DNA from: Atopobiaceae bacterium
GTDB lineage: Bacteria; Actinomycetota; Coriobacteriia; Coriobacteriales; Atopobiaceae
DNA length: 64,000 bases
NCBI GenBank assembly: GCA_017545665.1
Contig: JAFWKQ010000039.1
Coordinates: 50,504-114,503, forward strand
Reading direction: 5' to 3'
Shown here in pieces: positions 24,025 through 32,369 of the stretch. Under the pieces are notes generated by a model. That model had not been told where the DNA came from and made no database searches. It was given only the letters and a program-made list of their open reading frames with translations. Position 1 is the first letter of the stretch. Each line of letters begins with the position of its first letter. Position numbers and translations under genes: made by a program.

Positions 24025-26109
24025 CTACTGTGCGGCTCCGTTTTGGCCGTCAGTGGGTGGGTTGGGCTGCGATGTTGCGTCGGAGCCGTCAGGCACGGCG
24101 GGACGCAGCCCCTCGTCGAGGTGTGGCACCTCCTCGGGCCGCAACACCCTGCTTGGCTTTTTTGCATCGCTTTCCTGCTGCGTTTGCTCGGAGTGTTGCG
24201 AATTGCGTGGCTTTAGCGCCTCTTCGGGGTGCTGGGCCACATACTCATCCCAGCTTCCGTCGAGGAGCGCCTTGACGACCTCTCCCTCCACCGTCTCACG
24301 CTCCAACAGCACCGTTGCCATGGTGGTCATCTGAGCGCGACGCTGGCTGAGGACGTTCCTCGCCCGCTCGTGGGCCTCACGCATTATGCGCTCCACCTCG
24401 TCGTCTATGCGCTTGGAGGTCTCGGCCGAAAGGTCGTTATGGTTTGCCCAGTCGCGGCCCAGGAACACCTCATGCTGTGCCTCGCCATAAACCTGGGTTC
24501 CCAGCTCGTCGCTCATGCCGTATCGAGTTACCATCTCGCGTGCGATCTTGGTGGCGCGCTCCAAATCGTTGCTCGCGCCAGTTGTGATGTCGTCGCAGAA
24601 AAGCTCCTCTGCCGTACGCCCGGCAAGAAGCACCGCAATCTGGTCGAGCATGCCGTCGCGCGTCTCGAGGAAATGGTCCTCTTCGGGAAGCTGCAGCGTA
24701 TAGCCAAGCGCGCGGCCACGTGCAATAACGCTTATCTTGTGCACAGGATCGGAGTTTTCCAACACGTGACCCACAAGTGCGTGGCCGCACTCATGATAGG
24801 CAATGGTGGTGCGCTCGCGCTCGGTCATTACGCGGGCCTTCTTCTCGGGGCCGGCCACCACGCGCTCCATGGCTTCCTCAACCTCAAGCATGGTAATGGT
24901 GTCTTTATGCCTGCGCGCCGCCAGCAGTGCGGCCTCGTTCATGAGGTTGGCCAGGTCTGCGCCCGTAAAGCCTGGGGTGAGCTTGGCCAGCGCCTCGTAG
25001 TCTACGTCGTCTGCCAGAGGCTTGTTTTTGGAGTGGACGCGCAGGATTTGCTCACGCCCCTTAACGTCGGGCCGGTCCACCGTAATCTGACGATCGAAGC
25101 GCCCTGGGCGCAGCAGCGCAGGATCCAAGATGTCGGGGCGGTTTGTTGCCGCAATAAGGATGACGGCCGTGTTGTCCTCAAAGCCATCCATCTCCACCAG
25201 CAGCTGGTTGAGCGTTTGCTCGCGCTCATCGTGACCGCCGCCCAGGCCTGCGCCACGCTGGCGACCCACGGCGTCAATCTCGTCTATGAACACGATAGAG
25301 GGCGACGATTCCTTGGCCTGCTTAAAGAGGTCGCGCACGCGCGAGGCGCCCACGCCCACGAACATCTCCACAAAGTCGGAACCCGATATAGAGAAGAACG
25401 GCACGCCAGCCTCGCCAGCCACGGCCTTTGCAAGCAACGTCTTGCCCGTACCGGGCGAACCCATGAGCAGTACGCCGCGCGGAATCTTTGCGCCCATGCG
25501 CCGGAAGCGCTCCGGCTCCGCCAGGAAGTCGCGAACTTCCTTGAGCTCCTCAACGACCTCGTCTATGCCGGCAACGTCCGCAAACTTAACCTTGGGCCTG
25601 GAGCCCTCCTCGGTGCGCGCTTCCGCACGACCAAAGCTAAGGGCACGGCCGTTCTGGCCCTGCATCTGGTTCATAAAGTAAACGATGATGCCAATGATGA
25701 GCACGGTGGGAAGCACCGATATGAGCAGGGTCTGCCACAGCTCGCTGTTGCTGTTGTCCACGTTAAAGCGGATGTCGGAATGCTTGGACATAAGCTCATC
25801 CAGGCTGTCCTCGCCCGCATAGGCAGAGCGAAACGGCGAGAGGTTCTCCGACTTTTTGGCATCGGCGTTGGTGTAGTACTTGCCCGTGAGCGATTTGTCC
25901 TCCACCTTGTAGGTAACCTCTTTTACGCGGTCTTCCTTTACGGCGGTAACAAACTCACTCGTGGCTATGGTCACAGTCTGCTGACCTGGTGCGCCGGAGG
26001 TTGTCCTAAATATCAAAAAGCCCAAAAGCGCGGTTAGGATGACAATGTAGCCAATGCCTCTGAACCGGTTGGGCTTCATGTTGGAGCGATTGCGATTGTC
26101 GTTTGGCAC
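24025..26109 (-). CDS. ftsH: ATP-dependent zinc metalloprotease FtsH
   Basis: 694 aa from the GTG at 26109, which has GGGAG upstream; an ATG 48 bases earlier lacks one. FtsH is the membrane AAA+ protease that degrades misfolded membrane proteins and short-lived regulators. Two N-terminal membrane segments (about 18-38 and 120-140) flank a periplasmic-type domain. The AAA+ core has [17 protein letters not shown] and LRPGRFDR; the protease site is HECGH with a downstream Glu/Asp zinc ligand. The C-terminus carries a disordered acidic tail. Gene order hpt-ftsH on the minus strand is the classical Gram-positive arrangement. Confidence 0.97.
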   Translation of the reverse strand: MPNDNRNRSNMKPNRFRGIGYIVILTALLGFLIFRTTSGAPGQQTVTIATSEFVTAVKEDRVKEVTYKVEDKSLTGKYYTNADAKKSENLSPFRSAYAGEDSLDELMSKHSDIRFNVDNSNSELWQTLLISVLPTVLIIGIIVYFMNQMQGQNGRALSFGRAEARTEEGSRPKVKFADVAGIDEVVEELKEVRDFLAEPERFRRMGAKIPRGVLLMGSPGTGKTLLAKAVAGEAGVPFFSISGSDFVEMFVGVGASRVRDLFKQAKESSPSIVFIDEIDAVGRQRGAGLGGGHDEREQTLNQLLVEMDGFEDNTAVILIAATNRPDILDPALLRPGRFDRQITVDRPDVKGREQILRVHSKNKPLADDVDYEALAKLTPGFTGADLANLMNEAALLAARRHKDTITMLEVEEAMERVVAGPEKKARVMTERERTTIAYHECGHALVGHVLENSDPVHKISVIARGRALGYTLQLPEEDHFLETRDGMLDQIAVLLAGRTAEELFCDDITTGASNDLERATKIAREMVTRYGMSDELGTQVYGEAQHEVFLGRDWANHNDLSAETSKRIDDEVERIMREAHERARNVLSQRRAQMTTMATVLLERETVEGEVVKALLDGSWDEYVAQHPEEALKPRNSQHSEQTQQESDAKKPSRVLRPEEVPHLDEGLRPAVPDGSDATSQPNPPTDGQNGAAQ

Positions 26110-26248
26110 AAGTTCTCCCGTTCTATGAAGAATAGGTAACTTGTGTATTTTACCCATTCGAGTTGGCGATTATGCGCACAGGGCCCAAACCACAAGTGAA
26201 ACATCGAACTAGCCGGACGCCCTTCTCGCAAGGCCTGTAGCCCCAAGC

Positions 26249-26800
26249 CTACGAATAGACCTCCGGCTTGAGGATGCCAACGAACGGGAGGTTGCGGTAC
26301 TCTTCCGCATAGTCCAGGCCATAGCCCACAATGAACTCGTTCGGAACGTGCGTGCCCACATAGTCCGGTTTGATGGCCGGCTTCTTGCCAGGAATGTCCT
26401 TTACCGCAAAGGCCGCCACCGCAATGGACGCAGGACGACGGGCCGACAACAGGTCCATGAGGTAGCTAAGGGTAAGACCGGAGTCCAAGATGTCCTCGGC
26501 AATGATTACGTGGCGCCCCTCTATCTTGGTATCCAAGTCCTTTACGATGCGCACGACACCAGAGCTCTTTACGCCGTCCCCATAGCTCGACACGGCCATA
26601 AAGTCCACCGAACAGGGCACGGTTACCGCGCGCAGAAGGTCCGCGGTAAACACAAAGGCGCCTCGCAAAACCGCCACGAACAGCGGGTTCTTGTCTGCGT
26701 AGTCATCGGAGATCTGTGCGCCCATCCTGCAAACGATGTTGCGGATGTCCTCCTCGGAAAGAATCACGGACTCAATGCCTTCGTGTAACAACAGACCCAT
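26249..26800 (-). CDS. hpt: Hypoxanthine phosphoribosyltransferase
   Basis: 183 aa, normal size. It makes IMP/GMP from hypoxanthine or guanine and PRPP. The PRPP loop IIAEDILDSGLTL is present (EDxxDSG), as is the LRGAFVFTADLLR loop and the YVGTHVPNEFIVGYGLDY purine-binding block. The ATG at 26800 follows AAAGAGGAG. Its frame is open further upstream but that part overlaps the tRNA promoter region. It precedes ftsH by 139 bases. Confidence 0.95.
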   Translation of the reverse strand: MGLLLHEGIESVILSEEDIRNIVCRMGAQISDDYADKNPLFVAVLRGAFVFTADLLRAVTVPCSVDFMAVSSYGDGVKSSGVVRIVKDLDTKIEGRHVIIAEDILDSGLTLSYLMDLLSARRPASIAVAAFAVKDIPGKKPAIKPDYVGTHVPNEFIVGYGLDYAEEYRNLPFVGILKPEVYS

Positions 26801-26847
26801 GGTTACTCCTCTTTTTGTTGACAACCGCACTCTAGCCCTTATCGTAC

Positions 26848-26853
26848 TATAAT
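26848..26853 (+). promoter_or_regulatory. -10 box of tRNA-Ser
   Basis: A consensus TATAAT ends 16 bases before the mature tRNA. A TTGACA at 26818-26823 is 24 bases away, too far for a standard pair, so the true -35 is unclear. Confidence 0.5.
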
Positions 26854-26869
26854 GGACACGCTTTCCCAC

Positions 26870-26957
26870 GGAGGGGTGGCAGAGTGGTTGAATGCAGCGG
26901 TCTTGAAAACCGCCGGGCCGAAAGGTCTCGCGGGTTCGAATCCCGCCCCCTCCGCCA
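26870..26957 (+). tRNA. tRNA-Ser (anticodon UGA)
   Basis: An 88-base class II tRNA. The acceptor stem GGAGGGG pairs with CCCCTCC, followed by discriminator G and an encoded CCA. The anticodon stem GCGGT/ACCGC closes the loop CTTGAAA with anticodon TGA. The long variable arm GGGCCGAAAGGTCTC is typical of serine tRNAs. The T-loop GGTTCGAATCC is perfect. Confidence 0.98.
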
Positions 26958-26969
26958 TAGAGTCCCGGT

Positions 26970-26998
26970 CAGGCAATGGGGATACTCCCCATTGCCTG
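26970..26998. repeat. Family G hairpin, copy 2
   Basis: CAGGCAATGGGG/CCCCATTGCCTG with a 5-base loop, followed by TGATGTTATTTGC. It is 12 bases behind the tRNA and also just beyond the stop of the PRC-barrel gene (minus strand), so it may end both transcripts. Copy 1 is at 4665-4692. Confidence 0.75.
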
Positions 26999-27001
26999 AT
27001 G

Positions 27002-27730
27002 TTATTTGCTTGCCTTGCGATACTCGTCCATAAAGGCGCCAAACATTCCGCGCGGCGAGCCGCCTGCGTGCTTTTTCGCCTTGCCGATCATGCGACCTAC
27101 GCCACGCGCGCCCTTCTCCACTGCAACCTTGCCGCTTTGCTTGGCACGCGCGTAACCTTCGCCCGCCTTGGCGGCCAGTCCGCCGTCAAGTTCCAGCGTA
27201 GCGGCCTCGGGCTTAACCAGCATGTATCCGTCCGCATACCCCACAAAGAGCTCTGCTGGTATAACCACGTTTCCCACCAGCGACTTTGCCACGCTGCCAT
27301 CGCCAACGTAAAACGCCTTAACCTCGCCGTTCTTAGCGTTAAACTCCACGTCGGACACCCAGCCGAGCTCCTTGCCGTCAGTGGTTTTTGCGTCCATGCC
27401 AACCCACAGCACGCACGCATCCCAGTCCAGGGAAAGCCGCGCGATGGCATCCGTATCCATTGCCGCCTCGGCGCGCGAGACCACCAAGCCAAAGTCGTTC
27501 GCCGCCACCGAATCCAGCGCCACAAAGGCATCTTCGCGCTTAACCATACCGGCAACGTCTGGCCGCTTTACGAGCATGCCCACCACTCGATTGCCCTTGG
27601 GAGCAAACGCAACCTGGTGGACAATCCCGAGCTCCTGCAGGTCCTTCTCTAAAAGCTCTTTGGGATTGCCCGACGCGCCCTTTTTTGGCAGGTAAACCCT
27701 TATGCGCATGAGCTCGCTGACCTTGATCAT
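27002..27730 (-). CDS. PRC-barrel domain protein
   Basis: 242 aa with no signal peptide. Two PRC-barrel-like halves can be recognised: one near residues 5-85 (IKVSELMRIRVYLPKKG... VHQVAFAPKGNRVVGMLV) and one near 100-175 (LGWVSDVEFNAKNGEVKAFYV). PRC barrels bind RNA or proteins, as in RimM. The C-terminal 50 residues are basic and Gly/Lys-rich (KKHAGGSPRGM), which may bind nucleic acid or membrane. The ATG is preceded by GGAGAGAAAGG. Role unknown; it is alone between the tRNA hairpin and family B repeats. Confidence 0.75.
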   Translation of the reverse strand: MIKVSELMRIRVYLPKKGASGNPKELLEKDLQELGIVHQVAFAPKGNRVVGMLVKRPDVAGMVKREDAFVALDSVAANDFGLVVSRAEAAMDTDAIARLSLDWDACVLWVGMDAKTTDGKELGWVSDVEFNAKNGEVKAFYVGDGSVAKSLVGNVVIPAELFVGYADGYMLVKPEAATLELDGGLAAKAGEGYARAKQSGKVAVEKGARGVGRMIGKAKKHAGGSPRGMFGAFMDEYRKASK

Positions 27731-27765
27731 TACAAGCCTTTCTCTCCTGATGGGGGCACGAATTT

Positions 27766-27846
27766 GGGTACAAAGGGGACAGTCCCCTTTGGCCCGTTTT
27801 ATGAGTTAGGGACAGGCTCCAAGCATAACTTGGGGACTGTCCCTAA
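27766..27846. repeat. Family B palindrome plus related TTAGGGACAG hairpin
   Basis: One GGGTACAAAGGGGACAGTCC/CCTTTGGCCCGTTTT unit, then TTAGGGACAG and CTGTCCCTAA 40 bases apart forming a second stem. They fill the gap between the PRC-barrel and YtxH-like genes. Confidence 0.75.
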
Positions 27847-27870
27847 TCTCTGCATCTCTTTTATGCAGGC

Positions 27871-28326
27871 CTACTCTTCGGCCTTCTTGTCCTCGGCAAC
27901 CTCGGACTCGGGCTCGGCCTCTACCTCGGCGGCCTCGGGCTCGGGCTCTTCCTCAGCGGCCTCGGCCTCAACGGTCTCGGCTTCTACCTCATCCTCTGCC
28001 TCTTCGTCGGCCGCGGCAGCCTCGGCTTCGTCGGCAACAACCGTAAGGGAGTCGCGAAGCTGATCCATGCGCTCGCGGGCGAGGTCTACCTTGGCACGAA
28101 GCTCGTCGGTGGTAGCGTCAACGCCGGGCTTAACAGTCGAGAACTTCTCGTTAACGGCCTGCTGGCCCCACTCGTACTTGTCCACCGCAGAATCCCAGGC
28201 GTCGTTCATGGCGTCGGACGCCATGGCGCGACTCTCGGCACCAGAACGCGGGGCAAGAAGGACGCCAGCCGCAAAACCAGCAGCAGCGCCTACGATGGCA
28301 CCCAAAGCAACACTTACGATCTTCAT
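27871..28326 (-). CDS. YtxH-domain protein with acidic Ala/Glu tail
   Basis: 151 aa. The N-terminal MKIVSVALGAIVGAAAGFAA followed by GVLLAPRSGAESRAM is the YtxH signature: one membrane segment and the LLAPxSG motif. Residues 45-100 are a helical region; the last 50 residues are nearly all Glu, Ala and Val. Homologues are small envelope-associated proteins linked to stress, with no known activity. The ATG follows AGGAGGACC. Confidence 0.85.
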   Translation of the reverse strand: MKIVSVALGAIVGAAAGFAAGVLLAPRSGAESRAMASDAMNDAWDSAVDKYEWGQQAVNEKFSTVKPGVDATTDELRAKVDLARERMDQLRDSLTVVADEAEAAAADEEAEDEVEAETVEAEAAEEEPEPEAAEVEAEPESEVAEDKKAEE

Positions 28327-28478
28327 ATGGTCCTCCTGACCTTGTGCGCGAGCCGGTGCCCGCCATAGATTACAACCGTATCCTCAGAAGTATACTCCGA
28401 TTGCAAGCCGTCCGTCCCCAATCAACAAACTGACCAAACTTGTCATTGAAATCTGCCCCGTAAAATAGCACGCCAATC

Positions 28479-28506
28479 TTGGCAGTTTGCGCCGAGTGAC
28501 TATAAT
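28479..28506 (+). promoter_or_regulatory. Promoter of secreted coiled-coil hydrolase
   Basis: TTGGCA and TATAAT with a 16-base spacer, 128 bases before the start codon at 28635. The only good promoter in the 308-base gap 28327-28634; the rest of that gap has no visible feature. Confidence 0.6.
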
Positions 28507-28634
28507 AGGGGGGCTAAAGCGGTTCGAGTGAGTCAGGATAATAACGTGTTTATTCTATATTCGCCCTGCACCGCGCAACTGGTCGCATCGTCGTGAGGCT
28601 AGGTCCGCAAGACGCGAACACCGAGGAGGCGTTA

Positions 28635-29801
28635 ATGGGTCGCATGCATGGAATCAAACGAGCTCTTGTCGCAACCAGCGCTGCGGCCATTGCAATGGCC
28701 ATAGCTAGCGGGAGCGTTCTTCCCACCCGCGTGGCCCTATGCGAAGACAAGGGCTCCGCGAACGCCCAGCCAAACGAGCTCGCCAAGCAAGTTGAGCAGT
28801 CGACCCAGGCATACCAAGACGCTACGGCAACGGTCGAAAACCTGGCCGCGCAAATTGCGGACGCCGAGCAGCACGCGGAAGAGGTGGAGGAGCAGCTTCC
28901 GGCCCAACGCGACCGCGCCGCCAAATCTATTAAGCAGCTCTACGTTTTTCAGCAGAGCGCGCCCGGACTGCTCGAACTCATGGTTTCGGCCAACGACTTC
29001 AATGAGTTCATTACCGCTCTGGAGTACATAGACGCCATACACGACCACAACACGACGCAGGTAACCTCGCTGCAGACGATGTATGACGACCTCGAGCAAA
29101 CGCGCGCAATGCTTAACGCGGAGCTGGATGCGGCAGTCCAAAAGCAGGACGAGGCGCTTCATGCCCTCGATTCCATTCGCTCCTCTTACGAGAGCCTTCA
29201 GCGGCAGAAGAATTCGGGCGACGAGGCAAACAAGAACGCGGCCACACAAGCCCTTCGTGACATTGAGTCCATGGTGTCCTCGCTGCCGCCTGCCGCAGCC
29301 GAGGCAATCGTACGGTCCGCCGCAAGAGAGCTGGACGGCGCAACTCCCGCACCCTCGAGCGCAGCGCAAGCAGGGGCCAACGGGGACGATCAGGGCGCTT
29401 TGTTCCAGGAAACGCAAGAGGCAGAGCGAGTCGTCGATTCCGAGGTCGCCTCGTGGGCAGAGCGCATTGACGCCTATCTTTCCCGCTACGGGGCGCCACT
29501 TGCAGGCCAGGGCATGGTATTTGCCCAAGCCGCGCTTGACTACGACGTCGACCCACGCCTTGCACCTGCCATCGCCGTCATAGAGAGTGGCGGCGGCAAG
29601 GTGTGCTTCCGCCCCCATAACGCCTGGGGCTGGGGAACGGGCGGCTGGCCCGACTGGCCTTCCGCCATTAACGGATACGTGTCAGGCTTTTCGCGCGGCT
29701 ATGGGCACGACCTCTCGCTCGAGGAAGCGAAGGCCTACGCAAGCAACGACGTTTACGAAATGTGGTACAACCTCGTGCTCTCCGAGATGGCGAGCATCTA
29801 G
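28635..29801 (+). CDS. Secreted coiled-coil protein with lysozyme/glucosaminidase-like domain
   Basis: 388 aa. A signal peptide spans about residues 1-33 (basic GIKRAL then a hydrophobic Ala-rich core). Residues about 40-215 are a long coiled coil like the PcsB/CwlO N-domain (KQLYVFQQSAPGLLELMVSA). Residues about 275-388 form a lysozyme-like domain: AALDYDVDPRLAPAIAVIES with the likely catalytic Glu, CFRPHNAWGWG and the WPSAINGYV segment. It probably cuts peptidoglycan glycan strands at the cell surface, with the coiled coil as autoinhibitory or FtsEX-type control element. The ATG at 28635 has GAGGAGG. Confidence 0.8.
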   Translation: MGRMHGIKRALVATSAAAIAMAIASGSVLPTRVALCEDKGSANAQPNELAKQVEQSTQAYQDATATVENLAAQIADAEQHAEEVEEQLPAQRDRAAKSIKQLYVFQQSAPGLLELMVSANDFNEFITALEYIDAIHDHNTTQVTSLQTMYDDLEQTRAMLNAELDAAVQKQDEALHALDSIRSSYESLQRQKNSGDEANKNAATQALRDIESMVSSLPPAAAEAIVRSAARELDGATPAPSSAAQAGANGDDQGALFQETQEAERVVDSEVASWAERIDAYLSRYGAPLAGQGMVFAQAALDYDVDPRLAPAIAVIESGGGKVCFRPHNAWGWGTGGWPDWPSAINGYVSGFSRGYGHDLSLEEAKAYASNDVYEMWYNLVLSEMASI

Positions 29802-29820
29802 CGCGTCAGAATCTCGTACG

Positions 29821-30474
29821 CTAGAAAATCTTTTGCGACATACGCGGGCCGCGATCCACCTGCTCGTCCTCGTAGTCGTCGTAGCGGTCGTATTGGTCCG
29901 CGTAGCGATCCTCGTAACGGTCCTCGTAGCGATCCTCGTAACGGTCATCGTAGCGATCGCGCTGGTCGTCGTAACGGTCGTCGGCTGTCGCGCCGTCGGC
30001 CGGCAGGCTCCTTACCAGCTGCACAAGCCCGTCCACCGTTGCGTCCACATCGGGCACCGGACCCGCACCGCCCGTAAAGGCCCAGCTTATAATCCACACC
30101 GCGCTCGAAAGCGCTCCGGCAACAAGCACGTCGTCCGCGCAATCCAACTGAATGCTAAAGGTGCGGTCGTATGCGAGCTCACGCCACGTACGCCCCGCCA
30201 CAACCTCGTCCACCAAGTTGGTGCGGCTTAGCAGCTCCACCGTTACGTGCTCGAGCAGGTGCGCAAGCTCCGTGTTGCCCATGCAGTCCTTAAAAGTGCT
30301 GCCCGCATCGCCCACACACGCGTGGTTGATAATTGTGGGCAGGAGGTTGTACACGCGCGTGGTGCCCTCCAAGTCCTCGCTTGTCATAAGCGGGGCATCA
30401 TTGGAAACCCGCACGGTAGCCGTAAGGTACTCAGGGCCAACGACCACTCGGATGATGTCGATGAGCTGCGCCAT
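29821..30474 (-). CDS. Stand-alone cyanophycin-synthetase N-domain-like protein with DRYED repeats
   Basis: 217 aa. Residues about 30-150 resemble the N-terminal domain of cyanophycin synthetase CphA, which binds the polymer: VYNLLPTIINHAC, HLLEHVTVELL (CphA has HxxEHVxxEL), then AGRTW and a DVLVAGALSSAVWIISW helix. The ATP-grasp and Mur-ligase domains of CphA are absent. Residues about 165-205 are a tandem DRYED-type repeat from a 15-bp DNA repeat, very acidic and aromatic. No cphA lies nearby. It converges on the hydrolase gene. Fold call is by motif similarity. Confidence 0.6.
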   Translation of the reverse strand: MAQLIDIIRVVVGPEYLTATVRVSNDAPLMTSEDLEGTTRVYNLLPTIINHACVGDAGSTFKDCMGNTELAHLLEHVTVELLSRTNLVDEVVAGRTWRELAYDRTFSIQLDCADDVLVAGALSSAVWIISWAFTGGAGPVPDVDATVDGLVQLVRSLPADGATADDRYDDQRDRYDDRYEDRYEDRYEDRYADQYDRYDDYEDEQVDRGPRMSQKIF

Positions 30475-30533
30475 GGTGTTACCTTTCTTCGTTGTTACGC
30501 CGTTCTGGACGCCGTTCCCATTATAGCGATATG

Positions 30534-31832
30534 CTACTCCTCAGCCGCCTTCGGTTCGCTCGGCGCAGTAACCCGCAACATGGAGACGCGCCGACCGCGC
30601 ATAGACTGAACGGTAAAAGTGTAGCCGTCCTTCTGGAACGAGTCGCCGGGACGGGGAAGCTTATCGGCAAGCTCGAGCACAAAACCAGCGATGGTCTCGT
30701 ATTCGGCATTGTCTTCTATGGGCCAGCCGAGCTCAATGGCATCGTCTATGGAATAGCGCCCGTCTACCATCCACTCGTGCTCGCTCACCTGGTTAAGATA
30801 GCGGTTGTCGGGGTCGAACTCGTCCTCGATCTCGCCCACAACCTCCTCCACGATGTCTTCGATGGTAATGACGCCTGCGGTTCCGCCGTACTCGTCCACC
30901 ACGATGGCCATCTGGTCGTGCTCGGTTTGCATCTCGGACAAGAGCGGGAAGATATCTTTGGTCTCGGGTACGTACTTGGCCTTTCGCATGTAGCGACTCA
31001 CACGCTTGTCTGCCGCGCCCTCGTCCAGCACGGGAGTGATGAGGTCCTTTATGTGTGCGATTCCCACAATGCGATCGATGTCGTCGTGGTACACCGGAAT
31101 GCGGCTGTAGCCGGTACGACGCATGATGGAAAGCACGTCGTTGCAGGTGGTGGTGTCTTCCACGGCCTCAACATCCACGCGCGGAATCATAACCTCGCGC
31201 ACCACGGCGTCGCCCAGGTCGATGACGTCGTGAATCATGGACTTCTCTTGGTCGGTGAGCTCCTCCGCGTCCGTTACCATGTAGCGAATCTCGTCCTCGC
31301 TCACGTTTTGGCGCTCGTCGGCGCTCTTTATGTGCAGCAGCGTGGCAATGCCGTTAGCGCTTGCCGCCGTAAGCCATACCAGTGGCTTGGCGATTTTTGA
31401 GAATGTCTGCAGCGGACCGGCCACACGTTTGCTCACACGCTCCGCGTCGGCCATGGCTATGCGCTTGGGCACGAGCTCGCCCACCACAATGGAGAAGTAC
31501 GAGAGGAACAGGGTGATGAGCACGGTGGCAATGCCACGCGAGGCGGGCACGCCCAGGCTTGCGAGCCAATCGCCAAAGGGCTCCGACAGGCTCGTGGCTG
31601 CAAATGCCGAGCTCGCAAAGCCCACGAGTGTAATTGCCACCTGGATGGCAGCCAAAAAGTCGCCGGGATTCTCTATTACGGCAGCAGCGATGGCGGCGCG
31701 TTTGTCGCCTTCCTCGGCCTCGTGCTCCAGCACGACCTTTTTTGCAATGGAGAGGGCCATCTCCGACATGGAGAAGTAGCCGTTTACGATGGTCAGAAGT
31801 ACGGTTACGGCAATTGATATTGCTATTTCCAT
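30534..31832 (-). CDS. CNNM/CBS-domain membrane protein (HlyC/CorC family)
   Basis: 432 aa. Residues 1-190 hold a DUF21/CNNM transmembrane domain with three or four helices (VNGYFSMSEMALSIAKK is typical). A CBS pair follows (MIPRVDVEAVED, GYSRIPVYHDDID, and AIVVDEYGGTAGVITIEDI), then the CorC/HlyC C-terminal domain. These proteins are implicated in magnesium or other metal efflux and not in true haemolysis. The ATG at 31832 is chosen although its ribosome site is weak; a GTG 12 bases upstream is possible. Confidence 0.9.
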   Translation of the reverse strand: MEIAISIAVTVLLTIVNGYFSMSEMALSIAKKVVLEHEAEEGDKRAAIAAAVIENPGDFLAAIQVAITLVGFASSAFAATSLSEPFGDWLASLGVPASRGIATVLITLFLSYFSIVVGELVPKRIAMADAERVSKRVAGPLQTFSKIAKPLVWLTAASANGIATLLHIKSADERQNVSEDEIRYMVTDAEELTDQEKSMIHDVIDLGDAVVREVMIPRVDVEAVEDTTTCNDVLSIMRRTGYSRIPVYHDDIDRIVGIAHIKDLITPVLDEGAADKRVSRYMRKAKYVPETKDIFPLLSEMQTEHDQMAIVVDEYGGTAGVITIEDIVEEVVGEIEDEFDPDNRYLNQVSEHEWMVDGRYSIDDAIELGWPIEDNAEYETIAGFVLELADKLPRPGDSFQKDGYTFTVQSMRGRRVSMLRVTAPSEPKAAEE

Positions 31833-32049
31833 GCCTTTGGGCACAGCCTCCTTGGTCGATCGCTCTTGTGTGCTAATTGGTTCCCACGTGCGAACAGTGT
31901 AGCAGAACAAGGCGCGCTAACGCACCGCATAGATGCGATACGTTAGCATGTTGCCCCGTTGTTTTGTTGTGGTGCGGCCCCCACGCTGCGGCCCCCGCGC
32001 TCGCGCTGCGGCCCGCAGGCGGCGACTCGCGAGCGCGGGGCGAATGAGG

Positions 32050-32298
32050 CTACGCGAGCGAAAAGCCTGCCTCAGCAACCGCCTCTTCGATGAGCGCGGC
32101 TTCCAGCTCGCCCTCGTATTCCACTACGCCAGTTTCGTGGTTGGCCACAACATTTTTGGCCCCACGGTCCTCAAGCGCCGTACAGACGAGCTTCTCACAG
32201 GCATTGCAGTGCATGCCCGCAACGTTTACGGTGCGTCGGGTTGCAGACGCTTCCTCTTCGTTGCCAGAATGGGCGGCAAAAAGGTCCTTGAGTCCCAT
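32050..32298 (-). CDS. Small heavy-metal-associated (HMA) domain protein
   Basis: 82 aa. After about 22 leading residues comes an HMA ferredoxin-like domain with the metal site GMHCNACEKLV (CxxC), as in CopZ and the N-domains of copper ATPases. The closing VVEYEGELEAALIEEAVAEAG is standard. It likely carries Cu(I) or a similar ion in the cytosol. The ATG at 32298 follows AAAGGA. No copper ATPase or CsoR/CopY regulator is adjacent, so its partner is elsewhere. Confidence 0.9.
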   Translation of the reverse strand: MGLKDLFAAHSGNEEEASATRRTVNVAGMHCNACEKLVCTALEDRGAKNVVANHETGVVEYEGELEAALIEEAVAEAGFSLA

Positions 32299-32369
32299 AA
32301 CGATCCTTTCTTCGTAGGGCGGATGCGCGGAAGGCACGTCTTCGGCGCGTGTCCTGCGCATCGTCCATT

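Noticed and set aside
24229..26037. About 600-codon plus-strand frame across ftsH
   Set aside because: Antisense shadow of ftsH; the protein has no hydrophobic core pattern and no start signals.
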